From: Gemmatimonadaceae bacterium
Lineage (GTDB): Bacteria > Gemmatimonadota > Gemmatimonadetes > Gemmatimonadales > Gemmatimonadaceae
DNA length: 49,358 nt
Direction of reading: 5' to 3'
Assembly (NCBI GenBank): GCA_014377535.1
Contig: JACMPK010000095.1
Span: 1-49,358 of the forward strand
In this document: positions 16,832-26,600 of the stretch, one piece after another
Position numbering within the stretch: position 1 is the first letter of the stretch
Layout of the letters: each line of letters starts with the position of its first letter
Position numbers and translations under genes: made by a program
The notes under the pieces: generated by a model
The model's database searches: none
What the model was told of the DNA's origin: nothing
The model's input: only the letters and a program-made list of their open reading frames with translations

Positions 16832-17308
16832 TCAGCCTGACGCGTAGTCCAGGCGCAGGACTTCGTGCACACTCATCACGAGCAACAACCCGCCGTCGCG
16901 GCGCACGATGCCGGTACAGGCGGTGCGCCAGCGCAGGTCCAGCGTCGCTGGTGTGGGTTGCACCGCGTCGTTGGGCACCGACACGACGTCGCCCACTTCA
17001 TCCACCATGAATGCGAACAATTCGCTTTCATGGCGAACGACCACGTTCATCACCTCGGCATCGGCCTCGCGGCTGGGCAGCCGCAGCGTCGTGCGAAGGT
17101 CAATGGCGGTCACGATCTGTCCACGAAGATTCAGGAAGCCGGCGATCGCTTCCGGTGCCATTGGAACACGTGCGATGCGCATTGCGATCAACACTTCCTG
17201 CACCACCATGACCGGAATGCCGAGCCATTGATCGGCGAGCCGGAATGTGACGTACTCCATCTGCTCGGTGCTCGCAGCTACGGCACCGTCCAACAGTGCG
17301 GGACTCAT
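16832..17308 (-). CDS. cheW: Chemotaxis coupling protein CheW
   Basis: A 158-residue SH3-like adaptor that joins the receptor to CheA. Family motifs are YVTFRLADQWLGIPVMVVQEVL, GFLNLRGQIVTAIDLRTTL and the closing strand with VDEVGDVV. ATG overlaps the cheA stop (ATGA), so the two should be made in linked amounts. CheA here carries two CheW-like domains of its own, so a separate CheW may fill only part of the array positions. Confidence 0.94.
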   Translation of the reverse strand: MSPALLDGAVAASTEQMEYVTFRLADQWLGIPVMVVQEVLIAMRIARVPMAPEAIAGFLNLRGQIVTAIDLRTTLRLPSREADAEVMNVVVRHESELFAFMVDEVGDVVSVPNDAVQPTPATLDLRWRTACTGIVRRDGGLLLVMSVHEVLRLDYASG

Positions 17309-19686
17309 GCGGCGGCCACCGGTGCAAGTGATGCGGCCGGATGTCTGCCGGGATCATCGCTGATGTTCGCGGCGGCGTGCCCGGGCAGCTCGCCATTTGC
17401 CTGCCGCAGGAAGTGATCGGTGTCGATCACCTCCGTTGCGCGACCGGCGATGACGGCAATGCCAAGTACGCCTGGACGTGCCGCGCGTCGCTGCAGGTGC
17501 AGGCTATCCTCCACGATGTCGCGAATCTCGTTCACCGCCACGCCGAGCGTGCGGTTGCGATCGCTGAAGACGATGACCGGCCGAGGGTCCATGGCGCGCA
17601 GGTCCATGTCAGGGTTTGCCGCAACCACGGGCATCAGTGCGCCCCGATATTGCACCAGGAAGCGACCATCCGCCTCTTCAAGTGACGACAGCGCGAATTC
17701 CTCGAGCCGGGCGACGAGCGACAGTGGCACGGCCTGGAGGGCGGGGTAGCCCGCGTCGAACAGCAGCACGCTTTCCTTCGCATCGGCCTGCGCGGCGGCG
17801 CGTGCCTGTGCCGCCTGGTGCGCTGCGCGTTCCACCTCGTCACGCGTCTCGTTGCTGGCCACATTCGCCAGCGTCGCGATGCCACCGGTGTCGAGGATCA
17901 TGATCACGCGACCGTCGCCCGTGATCGTGCAACCCGCGTACGCCTGCAGATGCTTGATCAGTCGGCCGACCGGCTTCACCACGATCTCCTGCGTGTCGAA
18001 GACATGCTCGACCACGAGACCGAAGCGCGCCTCGCCAACCTGGCAGACCACGATGTTGTAGCTCACCTGCACGTCGCACGGCTCGAGCCGCAACAGCGTG
18101 CGCAGGTGCACCAGCGGCAGCAGCGTGTCACGCAGACGGTAAAACTGCGCGCCGTGTACGTGTTCAACGAGGCCGCGTTGCTCCTCGGTCACGCCGACCA
18201 GTTCCACGATGCCGATCTGCGGCACGGCGAACGACTCGCCGGCCGTGCCGACCAGCAGCGCCGAGATGATCGCGAGCGTGAGCGGGATCTTGATGCGTAC
18301 CGTGGTGCCGCGGCCATGCTGGGACGAGAGTTCGACAGTGCCGCCGATCGCGTCGATGTTGCTGCGGACGACATCCATTCCCACGCCGCGGCCGGAGACG
18401 TTCGTGACCTGTTCCGCAGTCGAGAAGCCCGGCTCGAAGATGTAGCGGAGGATCTGCGCATCTGGCATGGCCTCAGCCACGTCTGCCTTGACCAGCCCGC
18501 GCTCGATCGCCTTGCGACGCACCCGTGACGCATTGATGCCGGCACCATCGTCCGCGATCTCGATCACCACGTGGCCGCCCTCGTGGTGTGCGCTGAGGCG
18601 GATGGTGCCCTGTTCCGGCTTGCCCGCGGCGCGGCGCGCAACGGCGGTCTCGATGCCGTGGTCGGCCGAGTTGCGGACCATGTGCGTGAGCGGGTCCTGA
18701 ATGGCCTGCAGGATCTGGCGATCCAGGTCGGTCTCCGCCCCGTGCATGGACAGCACGATCTGCTTGCCGCTCGACTGCGAAAGGTCTCGCACGAGGCGTG
18801 GCAGTTTGGTCCATGCATTCCCGATCGGCTGCATGCGGGTTTTCATCACCGCTTCCAGCAGGTCGGTCGTGACACGGTCCAGCTGCTGCACCGGCTTGGC
18901 GAACGGTGATTCTTCCTGCGAGGTCGTCAGCTGCAGCAGCTGGTTCCGACCCAGCGCCAGTTCGCCGACCAGGTTCATGAGCTTGTCCAGCACATCCACG
19001 CCGACGCGCAGCGTGCTTTCGCTGAGCCCCGGGCGACCGTCGCTGACGAGATCGGCCTGCCCACGTCGATCGAGACCATCGCGACGGTTATCCCGATGCT
19101 CGGCTCCGTCGTGCGCGACGAAGGCGCTCGCCTCAGGCGCGGCGAGTGCATCGGCGCGCGCCGACGTCGATGGCACCAGCACTGGCGCAACGCTCGCGGC
19201 GGCCGCGAGCGGAATGCCCGAGGCAACCTGCGTTGGTATGTTCGGCAGGACAGGCAAGTTTGGCATGGCGGCGAACGGAGCGGCGTCCGGCGCGGGTGCG
19301 CTCCTGCCGTCCAGTGCCAGCCAGGTTTCGAGACGTGCGATCAGCGGCGCATCATCACCCTCGGGCTCTGTTTCCGTCTGTTCCAGGCGCAGGAGCACGA
19401 ACTTGATCGTGTCGATTGCCGCAAGGATGTCGCCGATCAGATCTGCCTGCACCTGCAGGCGGCCGGCGCGCAGCGAGTCGAGCACGTTCTCGGCGGCGTG
19501 CGCCACACCCTCGAGCCGAGCGAGGCCAAGAAAGCCGCAAGTGCCCTTGATGGTATGGATCGTTCGAAACACGCTGTTCAGGCGCGCGACATCCCCGGGA
19601 TTGCGTTCGAGTTCGACGATGTCGTTATCGAGCTTCCCGAGGTTCTCGCCGCTTTCGGTGAGAAAATCTCGAAGGAGATCGTCCAT
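17305..19686 (-). CDS. cheA: Chemotaxis histidine kinase CheA with two CheW-like domains
   Basis: A 793-residue kinase. The Hpt domain (1 to about 105) has phospho-acceptor His44 in FRTIHTIKGTCGFLGL. A low-complexity Ala/Pro/Ser linker (about 125-220) stands where a P2 domain would be; I see no P2. Dimerisation (about 225-290) is followed by the ATPase domain with DPLTHMVRNSADHGIE, DDGAGIN and GRGVGMDVV. CheW-like domain 1 (about 450-590) follows, then an Ala/Gln linker, then CheW-like domain 2 (about 645-770) with GALMPVVAAN and VNEIRDIVEDS. Phosphate goes to CheY and CheB. It is first in the operon and divergent from the BLUF gene. Confidence 0.95.
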   Translation of the reverse strand: MDDLLRDFLTESGENLGKLDNDIVELERNPGDVARLNSVFRTIHTIKGTCGFLGLARLEGVAHAAENVLDSLRAGRLQVQADLIGDILAAIDTIKFVLLRLEQTETEPEGDDAPLIARLETWLALDGRSAPAPDAAPFAAMPNLPVLPNIPTQVASGIPLAAAASVAPVLVPSTSARADALAAPEASAFVAHDGAEHRDNRRDGLDRRGQADLVSDGRPGLSESTLRVGVDVLDKLMNLVGELALGRNQLLQLTTSQEESPFAKPVQQLDRVTTDLLEAVMKTRMQPIGNAWTKLPRLVRDLSQSSGKQIVLSMHGAETDLDRQILQAIQDPLTHMVRNSADHGIETAVARRAAGKPEQGTIRLSAHHEGGHVVIEIADDGAGINASRVRRKAIERGLVKADVAEAMPDAQILRYIFEPGFSTAEQVTNVSGRGVGMDVVRSNIDAIGGTVELSSQHGRGTTVRIKIPLTLAIISALLVGTAGESFAVPQIGIVELVGVTEEQRGLVEHVHGAQFYRLRDTLLPLVHLRTLLRLEPCDVQVSYNIVVCQVGEARFGLVVEHVFDTQEIVVKPVGRLIKHLQAYAGCTITGDGRVIMILDTGGIATLANVASNETRDEVERAAHQAAQARAAAQADAKESVLLFDAGYPALQAVPLSLVARLEEFALSSLEEADGRFLVQYRGALMPVVAANPDMDLRAMDPRPVIVFSDRNRTLGVAVNEIRDIVEDSLHLQRRAARPGVLGIAVIAGRATEVIDTDHFLRQANGELPGHAAANISDDPGRHPAASLAPVAAA

Positions 19687-20038
19687 TGCCGTCGTGGATG
19701 AGGGAGACCAGCTGCCGACGGGAGGGGGCCGCCTGTCGATGAATGTCGGTCAGGTAATGAAGAAGCTGAACTCCTGGCCTCACGAACGACGACGGGTGCA
19801 AACAACGCATGGTTTCTCGACGAAGGAGATCGGGATTCATGCATGTCCGCATGTGTGACGCACGGCCTGTCGCACGCCGTCTTCCGCCTGCCTGCAACGA
19901 TGTGATGCGTGGCAGGCACGGCGGCGCGGCAGTGCCGTGGCACGGCTCACATCACGGAAATCCATTCGGGCGCGCGTAAGCGAATTCTCATGCGCCATAT
20001 GGTGAACTCGCAGCAAGTTCCGGCCTAAACTTCACATC
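19687..20038. other. Divergent control region between cheA and the BLUF gene
   Basis: These 352 bases separate the two start codons and must hold both promoters. A possible leader frame of 46 codons starts at 19839 (plus strand) with AAGGAG ten bases before it, but the product (Arg/His-rich, no family) is not convincing. I see no clear -35/-10 pair and no long dyad. Confidence 0.45.
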
Positions 20039-20503
20039 ATGCAAATCATCCGACTGATCTACGCCAGCGTGGCACGTCCTGACATCGGATACGATGATCT
20101 CAGCCAGATTCTCGAATCGGCCTCGTTGCACAACGAAAAGAACGGGATCAGCGGCATCCTGTGCTACAGCGGCGGAGCGTTCCTGGAGGCCATCGAGGGC
20201 AAGCGCGTCGCGGTCAACCAGCTGTACAACAGAATCGTGAAGGACGAGCGCCATTCGTCAACGGAGATTCTGACGTGCGGACCTATCGAGGTGCGCAGTT
20301 TCATCGAGTGGTCCATGAAGATGATCAGCTGGGACGAGTCGTTCACGCCGCAGCGACGGGCCCTCGTGCTTCGTCACTCCGGCATGCAGATCTTCGAGCC
20401 GTGGACGATGACGGGCAAGCAGGCGCACGGCTTTCTTCGCGAGCTCGCAGAGCTGGAGCGGCGCAAAGAGCTGAGGGAAGTTTCCGACCTATCGGTCGCC
20501 TGA
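20039..20503 (+). CDS. BLUF-domain blue-light photoreceptor with Glu in place of the switch Gln
   Basis: A 154-residue short BLUF protein that lines up, without gaps through residue 93, with cyanobacterial PixD (Slr1694) as I remember it. It retains Tyr8 (RLIYAS), Asn32 (HNEKNGISG), Arg65, Trp91 and Met93 (WSMKMI), which surround FAD. The normally invariant Gln50 is Glu (AFLEAIEG, codon GAG). Two C-terminal helices end at residue 154, as in PixD, and there is no output domain, so it should act by binding a partner. It is divergent from the chemosensory operon starting with cheA. In cyanobacteria PixD controls phototaxis; a link to this operon is inferred from position only. No strong ribosome site precedes ATG 20039. 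Confidence 0.93.
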   Translation: MQIIRLIYASVARPDIGYDDLSQILESASLHNEKNGISGILCYSGGAFLEAIEGKRVAVNQLYNRIVKDERHSSTEILTCGPIEVRSFIEWSMKMISWDESFTPQRRALVLRHSGMQIFEPWTMTGKQAHGFLRELAELERRKELREVSDLSVA

Positions 20504-20557
20504 CGCATCCAGAGGCTCGATGGCCCGGTGCGCGCGATTGTGGTCGCAGCATGCAGC

Positions 20558-20590
20558 ACGACCCGCAGCCTGAGTCAGGCTGCGGGTCGT
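20558..20590. terminator. Bidirectional terminator hairpin after the BLUF gene
   Basis: A 14-bp perfect stem, ACGACCCGCAGCCT / AGGCTGCGGGTCGT, with a five-base GAGTC loop. It lies 54 bases after the BLUF stop and 40 bases from the stop of the convergent glucan synthase gene. It should end transcription in both directions. Confidence 0.8.
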
Positions 20591-20629
20591 AGCGCCGCGT
20601 GCTGAGAGTACAGCCCCGATCAGGCGCCG

Positions 20630-23600
20630 CTACGCCAGCACACCCGCCTTCGGTTGGATCAGCACATCATGCACCCGACCGTCGTCCACCAGATGGATCA
20701 CGTCGTCAGACGCGTCATTGCCGTCCACGACTACTCGCATGCCGTGAGCCTGCAGTTGCGACGGCTCGCGCACGTCGATCCGGTATGTCGACGTCCCGAA
20801 ACGATAGGTGAGCTGGAAGCTCGCCCAGCCCGCCGGAACCCGTGGCGTGAGGGTGAGCTGGTCGCCACGCTTGGTGAAGCCGAGCAGCGACTCGATGCCC
20901 ACGCGGTACATCCAGCTCGCTGATCCCGTGTACCAGGTCCAGCCACCGCGACCCAGGTGTGACGGCGACGTGTAGACGTCGGCTGCCACCACGTATGGTT
21001 CCACCTTGTACTGCGCCACGCCATCCGGTGTCGCGCCATGCGTGAGCGGGTTGAGCATCTGGAACAGCTCGAATGCGCGCTCGGCCTCGCCTCGCATGGC
21101 CGTCGCGAGTACGGCCCACAGCGCCGCATGCGTGTACTGCCCGCCATTCTCGCGCACACCCGGAAGGTAGCCGCGAATATATCCGGGATCGTCCGCCGTA
21201 CCATCGAACGGCGGCGTGAGGAGCACGATCAGACGCGCATCCTCACGCACCAGCTGCTCGTCGAATGACGCCATGGCCTGCGCCTGCCGTTCCTCAGGTG
21301 CCGCACCCGAGATCACGCTCCAGCTCTGTGCAATGGAGTCGATCTTACACTCGTCGCTCGATGCGGAGCCGATCGGGTTGCCGTTGTCGTAATACGCGCG
21401 ACGATACCACGCCCCGTCCCATCCATGTTCCTCGACCGCCGCCGCGTAGCGATCGGCCCACTCGCGCATGAACGCCGCTTCCGCGACATCCTGCCGAGCG
21501 TCGGCATGCACGGCAAACGATCGCAGCGTGCGGATCAGGAACCAGGCCAGCCAGACGCTCTCACCACGACCCTCGGCACCCACACGACTCATGCCGTCGT
21601 TCCAGTCACCGGTGCCGATCAGCGGCAGCCCGTGCGGACCGGTGGTGCAGGCGCGGCGCAGCGCGCGGCGGCAGTGCTCGTAGATGGAGCCATGCTCGTG
21701 CGTCACCGTCGGTAGCTCGTAGATCTCATGCTCGTCAGGCGCCAGTGCGCGCATCGTGATGAACGGGGCGTACTCCTCCAGCAGTGCGGCATCACCTGTG
21801 ACGTTGACGTACTGGTCCACCACATACGGCAGCCAGACCAGGTCATCGGAGAATCGTGTACGCACACCGCGCCCGCTGTGCGGATGCCACCAGTGCTGCA
21901 CGTCACCCTCGACGAATTGACGAGATGCGGCGCGCACGATGTGTTCTCGCGCAACTTCTGGCGCGGCGTACAAAAATGCCATGGAGTCCTGCAGCTGGTC
22001 GCGGAAGCCATAGGCCCCGCTGCTTTGATACAGCCCCATGCGCGCCCACATCCGGCAGGAGAGCGCCTGGTACAGCGACCACTTGTTCATCATTGCATTG
22101 AACGCCGCATCGGGCGTCGAGACGGTGATTGCGCCGAGTCGCTGATCCCACGCCGCAATCGACGCACTCACCGCGCGCGCGGCCACCGGAGCGGGCCGCA
22201 GCGCCTCGATCGTCGCACGCGCTGCCGCTTCCGTGCGTGCAGCGCCAAGCAGCGTGGTCACATGCCTCGTCTCACCCGGCGCGAGTGTCACGGTGAACTG
22301 GAGTGCCGCGCAGGGATCCATGCCGACGCCTGTCACGCCATTCAACGAGGGCTCACCAAGTGCTGCCGGAGCGCGCGTGGTGCCATGCCGGCCCAGAAAT
22401 GCAAGACGGTCCGCGGTATGGCACTTCACGGGTTCACTGACCGACAGGAACGCCGTCCACTCGGTGAAGAGCGGGTCGAAGTGATTCTGCGCGAAGATGG
22501 CGCCATGCTCACTTGCATACCGCGTCTGTATCTGGAACTGTGACTCGTCACGCCGCGCACCCAGGGTCCACTCAGCGTACGCCGTGAGGGTGAGTGACCG
22601 CGCACGCGTGCTGCCATTGGTGAGGATCAGGTGGGACACCTTCACGGCGACGCCGTCCGGGACACCCAGGCGAAGCTGCGTCCTGATGCCGTCGTGGTCG
22701 TGCTCGAAAGTGGAGAAGCCGGCGCCATGCACCACGCGGTACGCGCCGTCGCCGTCGACCGGAGCCGGCGTGGCGCTCCACAGGTTGCCGCTCTCGTCAT
22801 CGCGAATGTAGAGCGCGTCGCTGACGGGATCCGACACGGGATCGTTGTGCCAGGGCGTGAGCCGGTAGAAGTACGCGTTCTCGGCCCACGTGCAGCCAGC
22901 GCCACGCTCGGTGACCAGAAACCCGCCCTGCGGGTTCGCGATCACGTTCGACCATGGCGCCGGCGGTAATACCGTGTCACTGACCTCGATGCGGTAGTTG
23001 TCACGCGCGTCCAGGCCGCCGATGCCATTGTCGTAACGCAGCGGCTGGTCATCGGCGCGGCGCATCGGCGCCATTGGCATCGGGCGCGTACTGCGCGTGA
23101 TGAGCGGCGGAAAGAGTGGGCGCAGTGCCCTGACGATTGTTTGCAGCGGACCGCCTCGGTCCGCGTTCGGCTGGGTCGTCGTTGGAATGACCCACTCGAA
23201 GGCGCGCGGGGTCGCGAGTCCCGGCCATGTCGGCTGCTCGTCACGCAGGCGGGTCTCTGCTGCCGCCAGAACCCGCGTCAGCGAGCGGCCATCGCACGCG
23301 ACCTGCACGCGCGCCGTGGCCGAGAGCATCAGGAAGTCCGCGGACGAAAACAGCTCGCGCCGCCGGATGAAAACACCGCCCGGCTGGTCAACGGGGGCCG
23401 CGCCATTGGAGGCGACCATGGCATCGTTGATCGCGTCGCGAAGTTCCTGCAGGTAGTCGTATGTGTGCGTGTTGACGATCACCAGATCGACCATCAGTCC
23501 GCGGCGACGCCAGTATCGGTGCGCGGCGAACAGCTCGCGGAGCGTGGCCAACCCATCCATGGTCTCGATCGTCACGAGCACCATCGCGTTGTCGCCCGAG

Positions 23601-26600
23601 ATGCCATGCTTCCAGAGCACGGGTTGCGATCCGTGATTGCGGCGTAACTCGTCGTCCGGTGGCGCCAGCGACCCGCCGGGGAACAACAGCTGTGCGGCAA
23701 TCTCCTGGAAGACCGCGGCGTTGGCCGGCGTGATGCCCAGCTCGCGGAGCTCGATCTGTGTTGACGTCCACGCAAAGTCCAGCGCGCGCTGCGCCGCGTG
23801 GGCATCGTGATATCGACCGGCGAGCTCGAACGCCTGGTTGCGCGTCGTGGCGACCAGTGTGGTGAACGCGACGGACACCGATTGACCCGGGGCCACACTC
23901 ACACGGGTCCGCAGCGCGAAGACCGGATCGAGCACCGGTCCAGTGGTGCCCGAAAGCGCGCCCGGCGTTGTCAAGACGAGCGGGTTCCGCACCGAGCGGC
24001 CACGCCCGATGAAACGGGCACGATCGGTTTCGCAGCTCACCGGGCCGATACGATCGCGGCCGGCGTCCACCACGTGCACGCACCAGAGCCGCGGGTCCCC
24101 GGGCATGCGCGGCCGGCGCGTGGCCGTGATCGCCGTACACCACTCGTGCCACTCCGTCTCCACGAAGAGGTTGGAGAATGCGGGGTGTGCGAGATCCGCG
24201 GCCTGCGTCGTCATCGCGACTTCACCGTAACTCGTGAGCTCGATCTCGTGGGTCTCGGTACCGGCGTTCGTCAACGTCACGCGACGCACCTCGGCGGCGT
24301 CCGCGTCCACGACCGTGATCTCGGTCTTCGTCTCGATGTCGCCGTCGACGCGCACCATGGTGACCCGATCGGAGGCCAGCCATGCCTTGCTCCACGTCGC
24401 GGGCACATCCATCGGCTGCTGCGCGGCCGACCAGCTCCGGCCCGTCGTCACGTCGTGCACGTAGCAGAACTGACCGGTGCTGTCGGTGGTCGCATCGGCG
24501 CGCCAGCGCGTCACGGCCAGTGACTCGTAGCGGCTGAACCCGCTGCCGTGCTGGGTCACCATCACCGAGTACGGCGACGATCCGAGCAAAGCCACGCGCG
24601 GTGCAGAGCGCACGGCGGTGTCCACTTCACGCACGACCGGATGCTCCATCTCGGAAGGCGGACGCTCCTCCTCGGGCAGTACGGCCTGCGCATCCTGCAT
24701 CACCAGCCGGCGCGGGATGCGTTCATGGAGCAGCAGTTCCACCGACTTCACCAGCGAGTCCGCATGGAAGCGCGCCTGCCAGATGTCGGCCAGCAGCACG
24801 TTGGTGAGTGCCACCAGCGTCATGCCTACATGATGCGCGAAATAGGCGCGCACGAAGGCCACGCGTGTGCCGGCATCGGGACGCGTGTAATCCAGCGCGT
24901 CGCAGAAGCCGTACTCGCCAAGTGCACCAAGGGATTCCAGAGCGCACAGGTTGGTGATGGCGCGCGGCGGATCGATGAGCGCCGCAAGTGCGGTGGCGTA
25001 CGGTGCGACGACGAGGTCGCGACCCAGCCCGCGTTTGAGCGCGAGATCGGGAATGCCGAATGCGCGATACTGGTAGGTCTGGTGCCGGTCGCGAACATTG
25101 TAGGCGCTTTCGCTCAGGCCCCACGGCACGTTGCGGCCGCGCGCATGCGCTACATGACGATCCACCGCGCCTTCATACGTCTGCGACAGCAGCGTGAACG
25201 GCAAAGAACGCATGACCAGCACCGGCATCAGATATTCGAACATGCTGCCGCTCCAGCTCACGAGCGCCGTCGTGCCGGCGCTGCGCGTCAGGCTGCGGGA
25301 CAAGCGAAACCAGTGCTCCACGGGTACGTCGTTGCGAGCGATCGCGATGAAGCTCGCCAGGCGCGCCTCGGATGCCAGCAGGTCGTAGAACGAGTCGTCC
25401 GGTGTGAACGAATCGGGATGATGGCCGATCGTGAAGAGCTTGCGTTCTTCGTCGTACAGGAACCCGAACTCCATCTCGCTCACGTAGCGATACGCGGCAT
25501 CGGCCACGGCATGCAGGCGCGCGTGCAGCGTGTCGTCAGCGGCAGCAGTCGCGAGGCACGCCTGACGCAGCGCCACGAGGTGGCCGGCCAAGTTGCCGCT
25601 GTCCACAGTGCTGATGTACGCCGGATCCAGCACGTGCAGGTCGGTGAGGTCGTACCAGTTGTAGAAATGTCCGTGATACCGGCGCATGGTGGCCAGCGTC
25701 GCGAACGTGCGTTCCAGTCGCCCGGTCATGTCCGCGGCGGTGATCAGCCCGAGGTCGTGTGCGCTGATGGTCGAGAGCAGCTGCAGCCCGATGTTCGTGG
25801 GCGACGTGCGCATCGCGATCACGGGCTCGGGATCGGCCTGGAAGTTGTCCGGCGCCAGCCAGTGCGTGTCCTGCGTGACGAACCTGTCGAAGAATTGCCA
25901 ATGCAGCGTCGCGTAGCGCAGGGCATGCGCACGCTCCTGGGCGCTGAGATCTCCGCGCCGCGGCTGCGACGGACGGCTCAGCGCCGCCATGATGCGTGGC
26001 GCACTCAGCCAGCACGCACCAAGAAGGCCAACGGTGAAGCCAGTCAGCTCCAGCTCGCGTAACGAAGCGCCTTGTGCCTGCAGGCGTGCAATCGCCAGTG
26101 CGAACACGCCAACGAGAATGCCGCTCACCAGCAGCATGCTGACGCGCATGGCGCGGCGCGTGGTCTGGCCGACATCGCTCATGCTGCGTTCCACGAGCTG
26201 CGCCGATTGCCACTCCAGCATCATTCGGTGCGACACCAGTAGCCGGTACAGTGTCCGCACGATCGCATCGAGCGAAATCAGGGCCTGATGCGGCAGCGTG
26301 AGGATTGCCACGATGACCTGCTCCAGACTCACGATGGCGTCCTGCATCACCGCCGAGTAGTAAGCCGTCCACGACTTGTCGAGCGGCGGCCGCACCAGCG
26401 CCAGCACCAGAGCCGTGACCCAGGGCGCGATGATCGCACCAAGCCCCAGCAACGTCCATCGGAGCGCGGAGCCGGGCAGTACCGTCCAGCCACCGATCAG
26501 GAACAACATCTGCGCAATCTCGACCGTGCTGCGGCGGAGGTTGTCGATGATCTTCCACTGCGACACGAGCGAGAGGCGGTTGCGTTCCGGACCATCGGGG

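Noticed and set aside
19839-19979. 46-codon frame with an AAGGAG site upstream, before the BLUF gene
   Set aside because: The spacing is acceptable but the product is Arg/His-rich with no recognisable family, and it could equally be chance in a promoter region. Kept only as a possible leader.
24548-26062. 504-residue antisense frame within the glucan synthase gene
   Set aside because: Shadow frame caused by codon bias; no domain and wholly opposite a recognised enzyme.
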